NCBI GenBank assembly: GCA_900754535.1
Contig: CAAEDF010000119.1
Coordinates: forward strand, 1 to 15,327
From: Clostridia bacterium
GTDB lineage: Bacteria > Bacillota > Clostridia > Oscillospirales > CAG-382
Direction: 5' to 3'
DNA: 15,327 nt
The notes under the pieces are model-generated. The model ran no database searches. It was not told the DNA's origin and worked only from the letters and a program-made list of their open reading frames with translations. Of the stretch, positions 6,813 through 14,273 are shown one piece after another. The number at the start of each line of letters is the position of its first letter. Position 1 is the first letter of the stretch. A program made the position numbers and the translations under genes.

Positions 6813-9428
6813 TCAGTTTTCTTTTACCCTAACGGTCACCGTCGCCGTCTCGCTGACGCCGAAACCGTATTCAAGATACACGGTAAATTCATCGGTGCCC
6901 GCAAAGCCGGAGAAGGGATTGTAAAGTATGGTGCCGTCGCCGTTGAGTCTGACCGTACCGTAACGCGGCGACGAGGCGATCCTCACGCGGAACTCGCTTT
7001 CGGTCTCGACGTTCAGATTGCCCGAAACGCCGCGGCCGACAGTTGTTTCAAGCGACATATCCGCCGGGTTGACGATCTCTCCGGCCACCTCGGAGGGCTC
7101 GTATTTGCCTTTTGCGAACAGATACGTATCGTGGTAAACGGAATTGATAAGCGGATCTTCTGAGAGGTACGCATAATAGAATGCGCCGGGCACGCCGCCC
7201 TGATAGTATATCTTCACCGCGTCCATATAGCCCGTCTCGGCGCCTACGGCAAGGTATTCCTTATATTTCAGTATGTCGGTTCTCGAATCGAACTGGCCTA
7301 TTTCAAGCTCAACGCACATACCCAGACGTTTTGTGGCCGCAGCAGTATCGTAGAGGCGGTCGATCGTCGCCTGTCCGCTGAACATATAGTTGGGCTGCAT
7401 GCAGGCGAGGTCAAAGCCCATATCCTTCCATTCGGAATACCCGCTGGCCTGATAATACGGTATCCAGAATATCTTGTAGCCCAGCGAATGGACATAATCG
7501 CGCGCATACGAAATGAGTTCTTCCTCGTGCGGATCCGAGAAGGCTATGGCCTCCTCGAACCAGTAAAAGCCCAGCAGCTCAAGGTTTTCGTAATTACCTT
7601 CCTCAAAGCGCTTTACCTGCTCGTCGATCAACCATTTTATTGCCTTCTTGCGGTCTCCGAGGTTCTGGAAACTTTCTATTACGCCGTCGCCGTCCACATC
7701 GCCGAATTGGGTCGAATCGGTAAAGGTGTAGAGTATCGAGAAGAACACCTTGGCCTTGTAATCCTCAAGGCCGAGCTGCTCGCTTACCTGGCTTACGGCC
7801 TGATCAAGCGCGTCGACGTTCCTGTCCTCGGCGAACTGGTTGTCGACATAAAACTTCCATCCCTCAAGTTTTTGTGCGTTGGCGTCGTAGTTGAACCTTG
7901 TATACGGGAGATAGAGGAACGCATCAAAGAAGGTGTCGACCAGCTCCCCGTCCGTGTTGTAATAGCCCACATGAGGCAGATATTCCTCCACCGTTATGCG
8001 GCCGCCCTCGATGTCGTCCGGCAGGCAGTGGTAGGAGAGAAGCATATTGTTCACGCCCATAAAGTCGTCCGGGGTGATATAGCGGTCGGGATAGATATCA
8101 TCTTTGTCGATATCGGGAGTGATGTCGGCAGCGTCGGAGGGTATATGCTTTGTGCCGTATATCGCAAGCTCATCACAATATATATGTGAAGTGACCTCAA
8201 ACTCTATCTTGATAAACCTTGCACGGTATGTCTTGTCAAAATCCTCCGACACCTGAACGCGCTCCGATTTTTCAAGCGTTCTGAACGCGTCCGAAGTGTG
8301 TATCGTCTGCCAGTCGACGCCGTTCCGGCTGGCCTTGATAGAGACAATGCGGGGAAGCTTGACGCCCGTGCTCTCCTCAAACAGGAAGCTGCCGGTAAAC
8401 GAGCTTACGGCGCTTTCCTTGCCCAGGTCAAAGATGATGGCACGGCCGATGCCGCTTGTAAAGCGGAAATATGCACTGTCACTATAAGTGGCCTTTGTTG
8501 CAAACTTACCGTCGGTGAGCATCTTCGCACTCTCTTTGGAATTGTAATGGGTGGTTGCGTAATCGACATAGAATGCGCCGAACTGCTCTATCTGATACTC
8601 CAAACCCGCAATAAGATTTATTTCATCGTTGTAATCAGACTCCGACTCGTCCCAGTATTCGGGCTCGGTAACTTCGGGGATAACGGTATCACCGTAGTAA
8701 TCGTCGACGGTGTCAACTCCCTCGTTGATGTCTTCGTCATCCGGTTCACCCTCGTATTTTATGGCCGTTATCTCGTCAATGAACAGCCAGGCCGACGACG
8801 TGGAGCTTATTTCAAACTTAAGATAACGCGCCGAAACCGTGCCCGACAGACGGAACATATAGGAATATGCTTCGGTTGAAGAAAGACCGTTGGGCGCAAG
8901 CATGGCGGCAACCCTTACATATTCCTCGCCGTCCTCCGATATCTCAACCGAGATCGTAGAGGGCAGGCCTATACCGTAGCTGTCGCTTTTAAAGCAGCCC
9001 ACCTCAAAATCGGCAAGTCCGTCAACGACCTCTCCGAGATCAAAGCTTATCGTCACGCTCTGGCGGCCGCTGAAGCCAAGCCATGAAGATGAGTCAAAGG
9101 CTGTCACGCGCTCTCCGTCCGTAAGCACCATACCGTTCTTGCCGGGATATTCGTTGCTGTAAACCCTGGAGAACTGAGGAGTCAGCCCCTCAAGCACGTT
9201 GATGGCTTTTTTTGTCCTGTCTGCACTCTCCCCGTAAAGCGCGTCTATCGTATTCCTCAGCTCATTCACGGGGTCAACATACGGCTCCGATTCCTCGGAA
9301 GAGCTTTCGCCGTCCGACACACCGCCGCCGGAGCTCTCGTCCGGGACAGTGGTACACGCAAAAGCCATAGGGAGGAGAAGCGTGAGTCCCAGCAAAAGGG
9401 AAATAATGCGTTTGTTCCTTCTTTTCAT
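6813..9428 (-). CDS. DUF4855 lipoprotein with two discoidin-like domains and a C-terminal Ig-like domain (copy 2)
   Basis: An 871-residue exported protein. Residues 1-24 are a signal peptide with Cys25 in MAFAC, a less typical lipobox, so lipidation is likely but not certain. A Ser/Glu-rich linker follows. Two discoidin (F5/8 type C)-like domains lie at about 75-226 and 285-426, each with an LTDG motif near its start and an ARY/FxK strand near its end. The DUF4855 core spans about 455-777 and includes EEYLPHVGYY, FYWFEE (621-626), CMQPNY and VELEI (706-710). Residues 788-871 look like an Ig/cadherin-type domain (YGTVRLNGDGTILYNP). A DVDGDG loop (577-582) resembles a calcium-binding loop. The role is unknown; attachment to host or dietary glycans, perhaps with hydrolysis, is inferred. 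It follows its paralogue by 40 bases, with AAAGGA about 11 bases before the ATG. Confidence 0.85.
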   Translation of the reverse strand: MKRRNKRIISLLLGLTLLLPMAFACTTVPDESSGGGVSDGESSSEESEPYVDPVNELRNTIDALYGESADRTKKAINVLEGLTPQFSRVYSNEYPGKNGMVLTDGERVTAFDSSSWLGFSGRQSVTISFDLGEVVDGLADFEVGCFKSDSYGIGLPSTISVEISEDGEEYVRVAAMLAPNGLSSTEAYSYMFRLSGTVSARYLKFEISSTSSAWLFIDEITAIKYEGEPDDEDINEGVDTVDDYYGDTVIPEVTEPEYWDESESDYNDEINLIAGLEYQIEQFGAFYVDYATTHYNSKESAKMLTDGKFATKATYSDSAYFRFTSGIGRAIIFDLGKESAVSSFTGSFLFEESTGVKLPRIVSIKASRNGVDWQTIHTSDAFRTLEKSERVQVSEDFDKTYRARFIKIEFEVTSHIYCDELAIYGTKHIPSDAADITPDIDKDDIYPDRYITPDDFMGVNNMLLSYHCLPDDIEGGRITVEEYLPHVGYYNTDGELVDTFFDAFLYLPYTRFNYDANAQKLEGWKFYVDNQFAEDRNVDALDQAVSQVSEQLGLEDYKAKVFFSILYTFTDSTQFGDVDGDGVIESFQNLGDRKKAIKWLIDEQVKRFEEGNYENLELLGFYWFEEAIAFSDPHEEELISYARDYVHSLGYKIFWIPYYQASGYSEWKDMGFDLACMQPNYMFSGQATIDRLYDTAAATKRLGMCVELEIGQFDSRTDILKYKEYLAVGAETGYMDAVKIYYQGGVPGAFYYAYLSEDPLINSVYHDTYLFAKGKYEPSEVAGEIVNPADMSLETTVGRGVSGNLNVETESEFRVRIASSPRYGTVRLNGDGTILYNPFSGFAGTDEFTVYLEYGFGVSETATVTVRVKEN

Positions 9429-9468
9429 TCTGTCGGGTCCTTTCTTTTTGCAACTCGGTTATACATAT

Positions 9469-12081
9469 TTACGGATGTACGTTAATGGTTATCTTTATCG
9501 GATCGCTTATTCCGTAGCCGTAATCGGCATACACATAGAAGGTGTCGACCACATCAAAGCCACGCCTTGCGATATACGAAAAGCTCCCGTCGCCGTTAAG
9601 GCGTATCGCACCGTATTTGGGAGAAAGCGCCAGCTTGACGGAATAGGATGCCTCCGTATCTATCTCAAGAGCACCGTTGACCGTGGTACCGCCTTTTACT
9701 TCAAGGGTTATATCGTCACATCCCTTTATCTCGTCAATGCCCGTCTGCGTCTCTTCGCTGAACTTGCCCTTGGCAAAAGCATAAGTATCGTGATAAACGG
9801 AGTTGACATACTTATCCGTGGATTTGTATGCGTTGTAGAACGCGCCGGGCACGCCGCCCTGATAATATATCTTTACGGCGTCCATATAACCCGTCTCGGC
9901 GCCCACGGCAAGATATTCCTTATATCTGGCAACGTCGGTGGGATTATCAAAAACATTTATTTCTATCTCGACGCACATGCCGAGCAGCTTTGTGGTATCG
10001 GCGGTGCGGTAGAGTATGTCGCGTGTGGTGTTGTATCTGAAAGCGTAGTTGGGCTGCATGCATGCAAGATCAAAGCCGAGAGAACGCCACTCTGAATAGC
10101 CGCTTGCATAGTTGTAAGGTATCCAGAAGATCTTATATCCGAGCGAATGGACGTAATCCACGGCATATTTGATAAGCTCGGTCTCGTTGGGGTTGTTGTA
10201 CGAGATCTGCTCTTCAAACCAGTAAAATCCCAAAAGCTCCACATTTTCGTATCCGCCTTCGAGATACCTGGAAAGCTGTTCGTCCACCATCCACTTTATC
10301 GCCTTCTTGCGGTCCTCAAATTCGGAAAAGTCCTCGGTCACGCCGTCGCCGTCCACGTCCCCGAATTCCGTAATGGCATTGAAGGGATAAAGTATGGAGA
10401 AGAACACGCTGACCTTGTAATCGTCCAGCCCAAGCTCGCCGGCAACCTGACCGACCGCCTGATCAAGAGCCGAGATGTTCCTGTTTTCGGTAAACACGTT
10501 ATCGATATACTGCTTCCAGCCGGTAAGATACTTTGCGTTCGCACTTGAGTTGAAAGATCCGTACGGCAGATATAGGAAGGAATCGAAGAAGGTGTCCTTC
10601 AGCTCGTTGTTATAGTCGTAATATCCTACATGAGGCAGATATTCCTCGACGGTTATGAGCCCGTTGGCCGGGTCGCCGGGATTACAGTTGTAGGAAAGGA
10701 GCATGTTCTCAACGCCCATGAAATCCTCGGGCTTTATGAATTCCTGCGGATACATCTCCGTGACCTCGGTGGCCTCGGAAAGGTCGGACGCGCCGGAAAC
10801 ATTCTTTTTGCCCAGTATCTCTATCTCATCGCAGTAGATATGGGTCACGACGTTGAAGGATATCCTTATATATCTCGCCTTGTACGTCTTGTCGAAGTCG
10901 CCGTCAGCCGCTTCTACCTTGGCTATCGCGGATTCGCCGTCGGCATATATGGTATCGACGCTGTGTATGACCTTCCAGTTCTCGCCGTCAACCGAGCCGT
11001 AAATTATAAGCCCTGCAGGCAGACGGATATTGGGGCCTTCCTCTTTAAGGAACGATGCCCTTATACCGCTGACGGCGCTGATTTTTCCGAGATCAAAATA
11101 TACGTCCCTGCCTTCGCCGCTGGTAAAGCGGAACCATGCGGAATTCGTATACGTGGCCGCGGAGGAATATTTTCCGTCGGTAAGCGCTCCGTTGGATTCG
11201 GTTGAATTATAGAACGAGGCGGCATACACCTTGTCGAATTCGGCCACCTGTTCTATCTGGGGCAGAAGGCCGGAAATAAGATTTACGGTAGAATCGTAAT
11301 CGCTCTCGGAAGAAGACCAGTACTCGTCGGAGCCCGGCTTTTCAAGATCAAGCGTTCCGTAATAATCGTCGGTATACTCTGTTTCCTCATCGCCGGTATT
11401 TTCACCCTCAAAGGCGTAGACGGCAAATTCATCGAGGAAGAGCCAGCCGGAGGGATTATACACGCTCGCGCGTATATAGCGCGCCGTGATGGTGCCCTGA
11501 AGTGCGGCGGTGTAGTTCAGCTTTATGGTCTCGCTGATATGCTGAGGAGTATATACCTCGCCCACCGTCACAAAAGTCTCGCCGTCCGAGGAAGCCGAAA
11601 AAACCACTCTTGCGGGAGTGTTGACGGCATAGTCCACGACTCTCATGCAGCCGAGGTCCAGCTCGGCTATGTTCGTAAGCTCGGCGCCGAGGTCTATGGT
11701 TATCTCAACCGTTCCGGAGCCCGAAAAACCGGCCCAGTTTTCGTTGTCGAAATCCAGCATCGTGACCCCGTCCGTGAGATAGGTCCCGGGATCCTTGTAC
11801 GGATCGTTCGTTTCCCTTGACAAAGTATATGTTTTGCCCTTGGAAAGGGATATCTTCTTCTGTGTGCGGTCTACCTCGCCGGTATAGAGCACGTCGATGG
11901 CTTCCATAGCCTCATAGTCCACAAAGACATCGACCTGCTCGGACTCCTCGCTTGTCGCCGAGGAAGTCTCGTCGGACCCGGCGCTGCTTTCGTCCGTTCC
12001 GTCCTTGCAGGACGCGAGCGCGAAAGGCAGAAGCATAACGGCCGCCAAAAGCAGAGCGGTCAGTTTTTTTCTCATTTTCAT
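9469..12081 (-). CDS. DUF4855 lipoprotein with two discoidin-like domains and a C-terminal Ig-like domain (copy 1)
   Basis: An 870-residue paralogue of the next gene, with the same layout. The signal peptide ends in a textbook lipobox LASC (Cys25), followed by a Ser/Glu-rich spacer. Discoidin-like domains lie at about 80-226 and 285-425 (LTDG and ARYIR motifs in each), the DUF4855 core at about 452-773, and an Ig-like tail at about 788-870. FYWFEE (619-624), VEIEI (704-708) and DVDGDG (575-580) are all kept. I chose the ATG at 12081 because GGAG lies eight bases upstream; a GTG at 12087 is too close to it. It is the first gene after a candidate promoter and probably heads a two-gene unit. No catalytic activity is proven for the family. 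The two copies are most alike in the DUF4855 core and diverge more in the discoidin and tail domains. Confidence 0.87.
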   Translation of the reverse strand: MKMRKKLTALLLAAVMLLPFALASCKDGTDESSAGSDETSSATSEESEQVDVFVDYEAMEAIDVLYTGEVDRTQKKISLSKGKTYTLSRETNDPYKDPGTYLTDGVTMLDFDNENWAGFSGSGTVEITIDLGAELTNIAELDLGCMRVVDYAVNTPARVVFSASSDGETFVTVGEVYTPQHISETIKLNYTAALQGTITARYIRASVYNPSGWLFLDEFAVYAFEGENTGDEETEYTDDYYGTLDLEKPGSDEYWSSSESDYDSTVNLISGLLPQIEQVAEFDKVYAASFYNSTESNGALTDGKYSSAATYTNSAWFRFTSGEGRDVYFDLGKISAVSGIRASFLKEEGPNIRLPAGLIIYGSVDGENWKVIHSVDTIYADGESAIAKVEAADGDFDKTYKARYIRISFNVVTHIYCDEIEILGKKNVSGASDLSEATEVTEMYPQEFIKPEDFMGVENMLLSYNCNPGDPANGLITVEEYLPHVGYYDYNNELKDTFFDSFLYLPYGSFNSSANAKYLTGWKQYIDNVFTENRNISALDQAVGQVAGELGLDDYKVSVFFSILYPFNAITEFGDVDGDGVTEDFSEFEDRKKAIKWMVDEQLSRYLEGGYENVELLGFYWFEEQISYNNPNETELIKYAVDYVHSLGYKIFWIPYNYASGYSEWRSLGFDLACMQPNYAFRYNTTRDILYRTADTTKLLGMCVEIEINVFDNPTDVARYKEYLAVGAETGYMDAVKIYYQGGVPGAFYNAYKSTDKYVNSVYHDTYAFAKGKFSEETQTGIDEIKGCDDITLEVKGGTTVNGALEIDTEASYSVKLALSPKYGAIRLNGDGSFSYIARRGFDVVDTFYVYADYGYGISDPIKITINVHP

Positions 12082-12116
12082 TAACACGTCTCCTTGATGA
12101 ATATATGTCGATGTTC

Positions 12117-12145
12117 ATTATATATTGTTTTTGTTAATAAAACAA
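12117..12145 (-). promoter_or_regulatory. Candidate promoter of the DUF4855 lipoprotein operon
   Basis: On the minus strand TTGTTT (12140-12145), a 17-base spacer and a perfect TATAAT (12117-12122) lie about 35 bases before the start. The -35 is weak, which would suit an activated or repressed promoter. An inverted repeat overlaps the spacer and -35. Confidence 0.6.
12125..12145. repeat. Inverted repeat overlapping the lipoprotein promoter (possible operator)
   Basis: TTGTTTT (12125-12131) and AAAACAA (12139-12145) form a perfect 7-bp inverted repeat around a seven-base centre. It covers the -35 and most of the spacer of the minus-strand promoter, where a repressor could act. It is AT-rich, so chance is possible. 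Confidence 0.35.
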
Positions 12146-12185
12146 CACCTTTTTGGATATTTAATTCAAAATTATTCCGATTTGA

Positions 12186-12214
12186 TTGACAAGTCGGCGC
12201 CGAAATGATAAAAT
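12186..12214 (+). promoter_or_regulatory. Sigma-A promoter of the AEC permease gene
   Basis: TTGACA (12186-12191), a 17-base spacer and TAAAAT (12209-12214) give a perfect -35 and a one-mismatch -10. The leader to the permease start is about 75 bases. It fires away from the lipoprotein promoter, about 40 bases apart. Confidence 0.8.
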
Positions 12215-12294
12215 TACGCCTGTTCACAACGGTTTCCGGGAGCTGACGCGCCTGCGCAAGCCGCGCGGATTTTTGAAAAAAACACAGGGAAGCG

Positions 12295-13227
12295 ATGGAA
12301 ATGATGACGGATATAACGCTTGTGGCGGCGGAGGTGCTTGCCCTTTTCTGCATGATGCTCGTCGGCGTCGCGGCAAGGCTGGCCGGGATACTTACCAAGG
12401 ATTCGACAAGGCTTTTGTCCTCGCTGCTGGTAAATGTGACGCAGCCGCTTATGATACTGACCTCCATGCAGATAAGCTATACGCAGGAGCGGCTGAGGAC
12501 CGGGCTTTTCATCGCGCTGCTGTCGGCCGGCTTCCATGTGCTTTTGTCGGTCGTCGCAAGGCTCATATACGGAAAAGTCAAAAACTCCCGCGTCATGGAG
12601 TTCGGCACCGTATTTGCCAACTGTGCCTACCTCGGATTTCCCGTGCTTACGGTGATATTCGGAGAAGAGGGGCTGTTCTACGGCGCGTTCTTTACGCTTT
12701 TTTACAATATATACATACGCATATACGGCATATACCTGCTCACGCGCGGCGGAAAAAGCAGCCTTTTCAAGGCGTTTGTCAACCCCGGCACCGTAGCCTC
12801 GGTCATAGGCATACTCCTTTTCGTGTTTTCCGTCTCTCTTCCCGCTCCGATATACACGGCCTTTTCCGCGGTCGGCGAAGTTACGTTCCCGCTTTCCATG
12901 ATAGTTGTGGGCAACCTGGTGTGCAATCAGTCTATCGTAAGCATGCTGCGTCTCAGGTCGTTTGCCTTTTCTGCAGTAAAGCTGCTCGCGCTGCCGCTTG
13001 CCGCGCTGGGGATATGCCTGCTGGCGCGTGCGGACGAGACGGTCACGTATATGTGCGTGACGATGGCGGCAATGCCGGCCGGCGCCAACACCGCGGTATT
13101 TTCGGAGCTTTATACGAACGATTCAGCTTCGGCCGCGTCTGTTATAAGCATTTCCACGCTCCTATCCATAGGCACCATACCGCTCATGATCTTCGTCACC
13201 TCAAAGGCGCTGGAATGGATAGGGTGA
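12295..13227 (+). CDS. AEC (auxin efflux carrier) family permease
   Basis: A 310-residue integral membrane protein, essentially all hydrophobic helices (about 10), with the typical AEC pattern: an N-terminal LVGVAARLAGIL helix, LLVNVTQPLMILTSM, NCAYLGFPVLTVIFG, the central FPLSMIVVGNLV and the final AMPAGANTAVFSELY. Bacterial AEC proteins are secondary transporters of small organic acids such as malate or malonate; the substrate here is unknown. The start is ambiguous. CAGGGA is four bases before the ATG at 12295 and ten before an in-frame ATG at 12301. I keep the longer form. It has its own promoter, and the next genes have another, so it is probably a single-gene unit. Confidence 0.92.
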   Translation: MEMMTDITLVAAEVLALFCMMLVGVAARLAGILTKDSTRLLSSLLVNVTQPLMILTSMQISYTQERLRTGLFIALLSAGFHVLLSVVARLIYGKVKNSRVMEFGTVFANCAYLGFPVLTVIFGEEGLFYGAFFTLFYNIYIRIYGIYLLTRGGKSSLFKAFVNPGTVASVIGILLFVFSVSLPAPIYTAFSAVGEVTFPLSMIVVGNLVCNQSIVSMLRLRSFAFSAVKLLALPLAALGICLLARADETVTYMCVTMAAMPAGANTAVFSELYTNDSASAASVISISTLLSIGTIPLMIFVTSKALEWIG

Positions 13228-13274
13228 CTTGTTTCATATATTATTAAAATTTAGACGAAAAAACAGCGCCGTGC

Positions 13275-13295
13275 AAAATAAAAAATGTTTATTTT
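13275..13295. promoter_or_regulatory. AT-rich inverted repeat upstream of the lipoprotein promoter (possible UP element)
   Basis: AAAATAAA / TTTATTTT form an 8-bp perfect inverted repeat around five bases, ending four bases before the TTGACA at 13299. All-AT sequence at this place fits an UP element. It could be a weak remnant terminator of the permease gene, but there is no GC in the stem. Confidence 0.4.
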
Positions 13296-13298
13296 CAC

Positions 13299-13327
13299 TT
13301 GACACCCGCCCCCTGCGTCTGTATAAT
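13299..13327 (+). promoter_or_regulatory. Consensus sigma-A promoter of the DUF4430 lipoprotein / HPr-like operon
   Basis: TTGACA (13299-13304), a 17-base GC-rich spacer and TATAAT (13322-13327) match the consensus at all twelve positions. The upstream AT tract may strengthen it further. It implies high expression unless the leader controls it. Confidence 0.9.
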
Positions 13328-13333
13328 ATCATT

Positions 13334-13418
13334 ATCAGGTTGCTTTCCGCAAGCATGGCGAACGGTTATGCGTGCTACAGTCTACAGGCAGCCGTGTAAT
13401 GAAAGGAAGGTTTTATCA
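13334..13418 (+). other. 85-base leader of the lipoprotein mRNA
   Basis: This is the inferred untranslated region between the promoter and the lipoprotein start. Short pairings are possible (for example GCTT/AAGC around 13343 and GCAT/ATGC further on), and the end holds GAAAGGAAGG. I do not recognise a known riboswitch; in particular it is too short for a standard cobalamin element. Confidence 0.35.
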
Positions 13419-13877
13419 ATGAAAAAAATTCTGTCGCTGGTTCTTGCCTTGCTCATGCTGGGATCGGTCATCGCCCTGTCTGCCTGCAACAAGGTAGAGC
13501 CCATGAAGATAAAGGTAATAGTCAACGTGGCCGAGGAAAAGAACGGCCGCAAGACCGTAACGGAAACGATTCTTGACACCGATTACGACTACACCAGCAG
13601 CGCCCCCACCATCAGCGATCTGCTCGTACAGCTTGACAAAGACGGCAAAATAACGCTCAACACCGAAACGCTTGAGGACGAATCCGTAAAGATAACCGGC
13701 ATCAACGGACTTGCGCCCAAGCAGGAGGACACCGGCGACACCATAGAAGACTATGCATGGTATGTTTACATCAACGACGGCGCGTATCTTCAGGACGGCC
13801 TTGCCGCCAACGATGCCGTTGCCGCCGGCAATACGATAACCTTTACTTACATGAACTATACCCTTGAGAAAGAATAA
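13419..13877 (+). CDS. DUF4430 domain lipoprotein
   Basis: A 152-residue lipoprotein. The signal peptide MKKILSLVLALLMLGSVIAL is followed by the lipobox LSAC (Cys23). The rest is one small beta domain ending in DYAWYVYINDG (about residues 108-118) and NTITFTYMNYTLEKE, the pattern of DUF4430, which resembles the C-terminal domain of transcobalamin-like proteins. The role is unknown; surface display of a ligand-binding or adhesive domain is inference. The ATG at 13419 has GAAAGGAAGG eight bases upstream. A longer in-frame start would begin inside the promoter and is rejected. The HPr-like gene follows after 19 bases, so the two share the strong promoter. Confidence 0.87.
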   Translation: MKKILSLVLALLMLGSVIALSACNKVEPMKIKVIVNVAEEKNGRKTVTETILDTDYDYTSSAPTISDLLVQLDKDGKITLNTETLEDESVKITGINGLAPKQEDTGDTIEDYAWYVYINDGAYLQDGLAANDAVAAGNTITFTYMNYTLEKE

Positions 13878-13896
13878 CCGAAAGGCGGATCATTAT

Positions 13897-14130
13897 ATGA
13901 AAGAGACTTATATCAGACTTAACACGATAAACGATGTGCGCAGGCTCGTTTCGGTTGTGGAAAAATACCCGTTTTCCGTCGATCTCAGCGAAGGCAGGTA
14001 TATTGTGGACGCAAAAAGCCTTATGGGCATCTTCAGCCTTGACCTTCTCCGGCCGATAAAGCTTATTGCCGAGAAAGACGATCCGCAGCTGTTTGAAGAT
14101 CTTAAGGATCTTATCGTTGAAGGCAACTGA
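13897..14130 (+). CDS. HPr-like protein lacking the active-site His, Crh-like
   Basis: A 77-residue HPr-fold protein. The second half is clear: KSLMGIFSLDL (40-50) matches the HPr motif KSIMGVMSLG, placing Ser41 at the position of the regulatory Ser46 that HPr kinase phosphorylates. In the first half the active-site stretch GIHARPA is replaced by INDVRRL, so the His15 position is Asn12. It therefore cannot take phosphate from enzyme I in the usual way. Bacillus Crh also lacks His15 but keeps Ser46 and acts in catabolite control. Whether this protein does so is inference; such degenerate HPr proteins are common in Clostridia. AGGCGG lies eight bases before the ATG. It follows the DUF4430 lipoprotein by 19 bases. 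Confidence 0.85.
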   Translation: MKETYIRLNTINDVRRLVSVVEKYPFSVDLSEGRYIVDAKSLMGIFSLDLLRPIKLIAEKDDPQLFEDLKDLIVEGN

Positions 14131-14142
14131 ACAAACCGCGAG

Positions 14143-14158
14143 CGAAGCGTTTGCTTCG
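14143..14158 (+). other. Stem-loop CGAAGC-GTTT-GCTTCG after the HPr-like gene
   Basis: A perfect 6-bp stem with a GTTT loop lies 12 bases after the stop. The following TATAAAATTT is AT-rich but not a proper T-tract, so it may help protect the mRNA end or assist the stronger terminator just downstream. Confidence 0.45.
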
Positions 14159-14184
14159 GATATAAAATTTGACTCTTGATAAAA

Positions 14185-14230
14185 AAACGGGCGTTCCGCA
14201 CAGACGGCGGAATCGCCCGTTTGTTTTATT
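14185..14230. terminator. Strong bidirectional terminator between convergent operons
   Basis: AAACGGGCG-TTCCGC (14185-14199) pairs with GCGGAA-CGCCCGTTT (14207-14222) with one bulged T and a seven-base loop. On the plus strand it is followed by GTTTTATTTG, ending the lipoprotein/HPr-like unit. On the minus strand it is followed by TTTTTTTATC, ending the rsmG/NUDIX unit. Confidence 0.93.
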
Positions 14231-14273
14231 TGTCAGTCGCGGGGGCAGTTTCAAAGACGATTTTATCCAACCG

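Noticed and set aside
12081..12467. Minus-strand frame of 128 codons upstream of the first lipoprotein gene
   Set aside because: It crosses two promoters and the start of the AEC permease, which is clearly coding on the plus strand, and has no recognisable domain.
13334..13418. Cobalamin riboswitch in the leader, suggested by the transcobalamin-like domain
   Set aside because: The leader is only about 85 bases and shows no B12 box or the usual multi-helix layout.
13299..13877. Longer 192-residue form of the DUF4430 protein
   Set aside because: Its start would be inside the -35 box of a perfect promoter, and the form beginning at 13419 has a good ribosome binding site and a textbook signal peptide.
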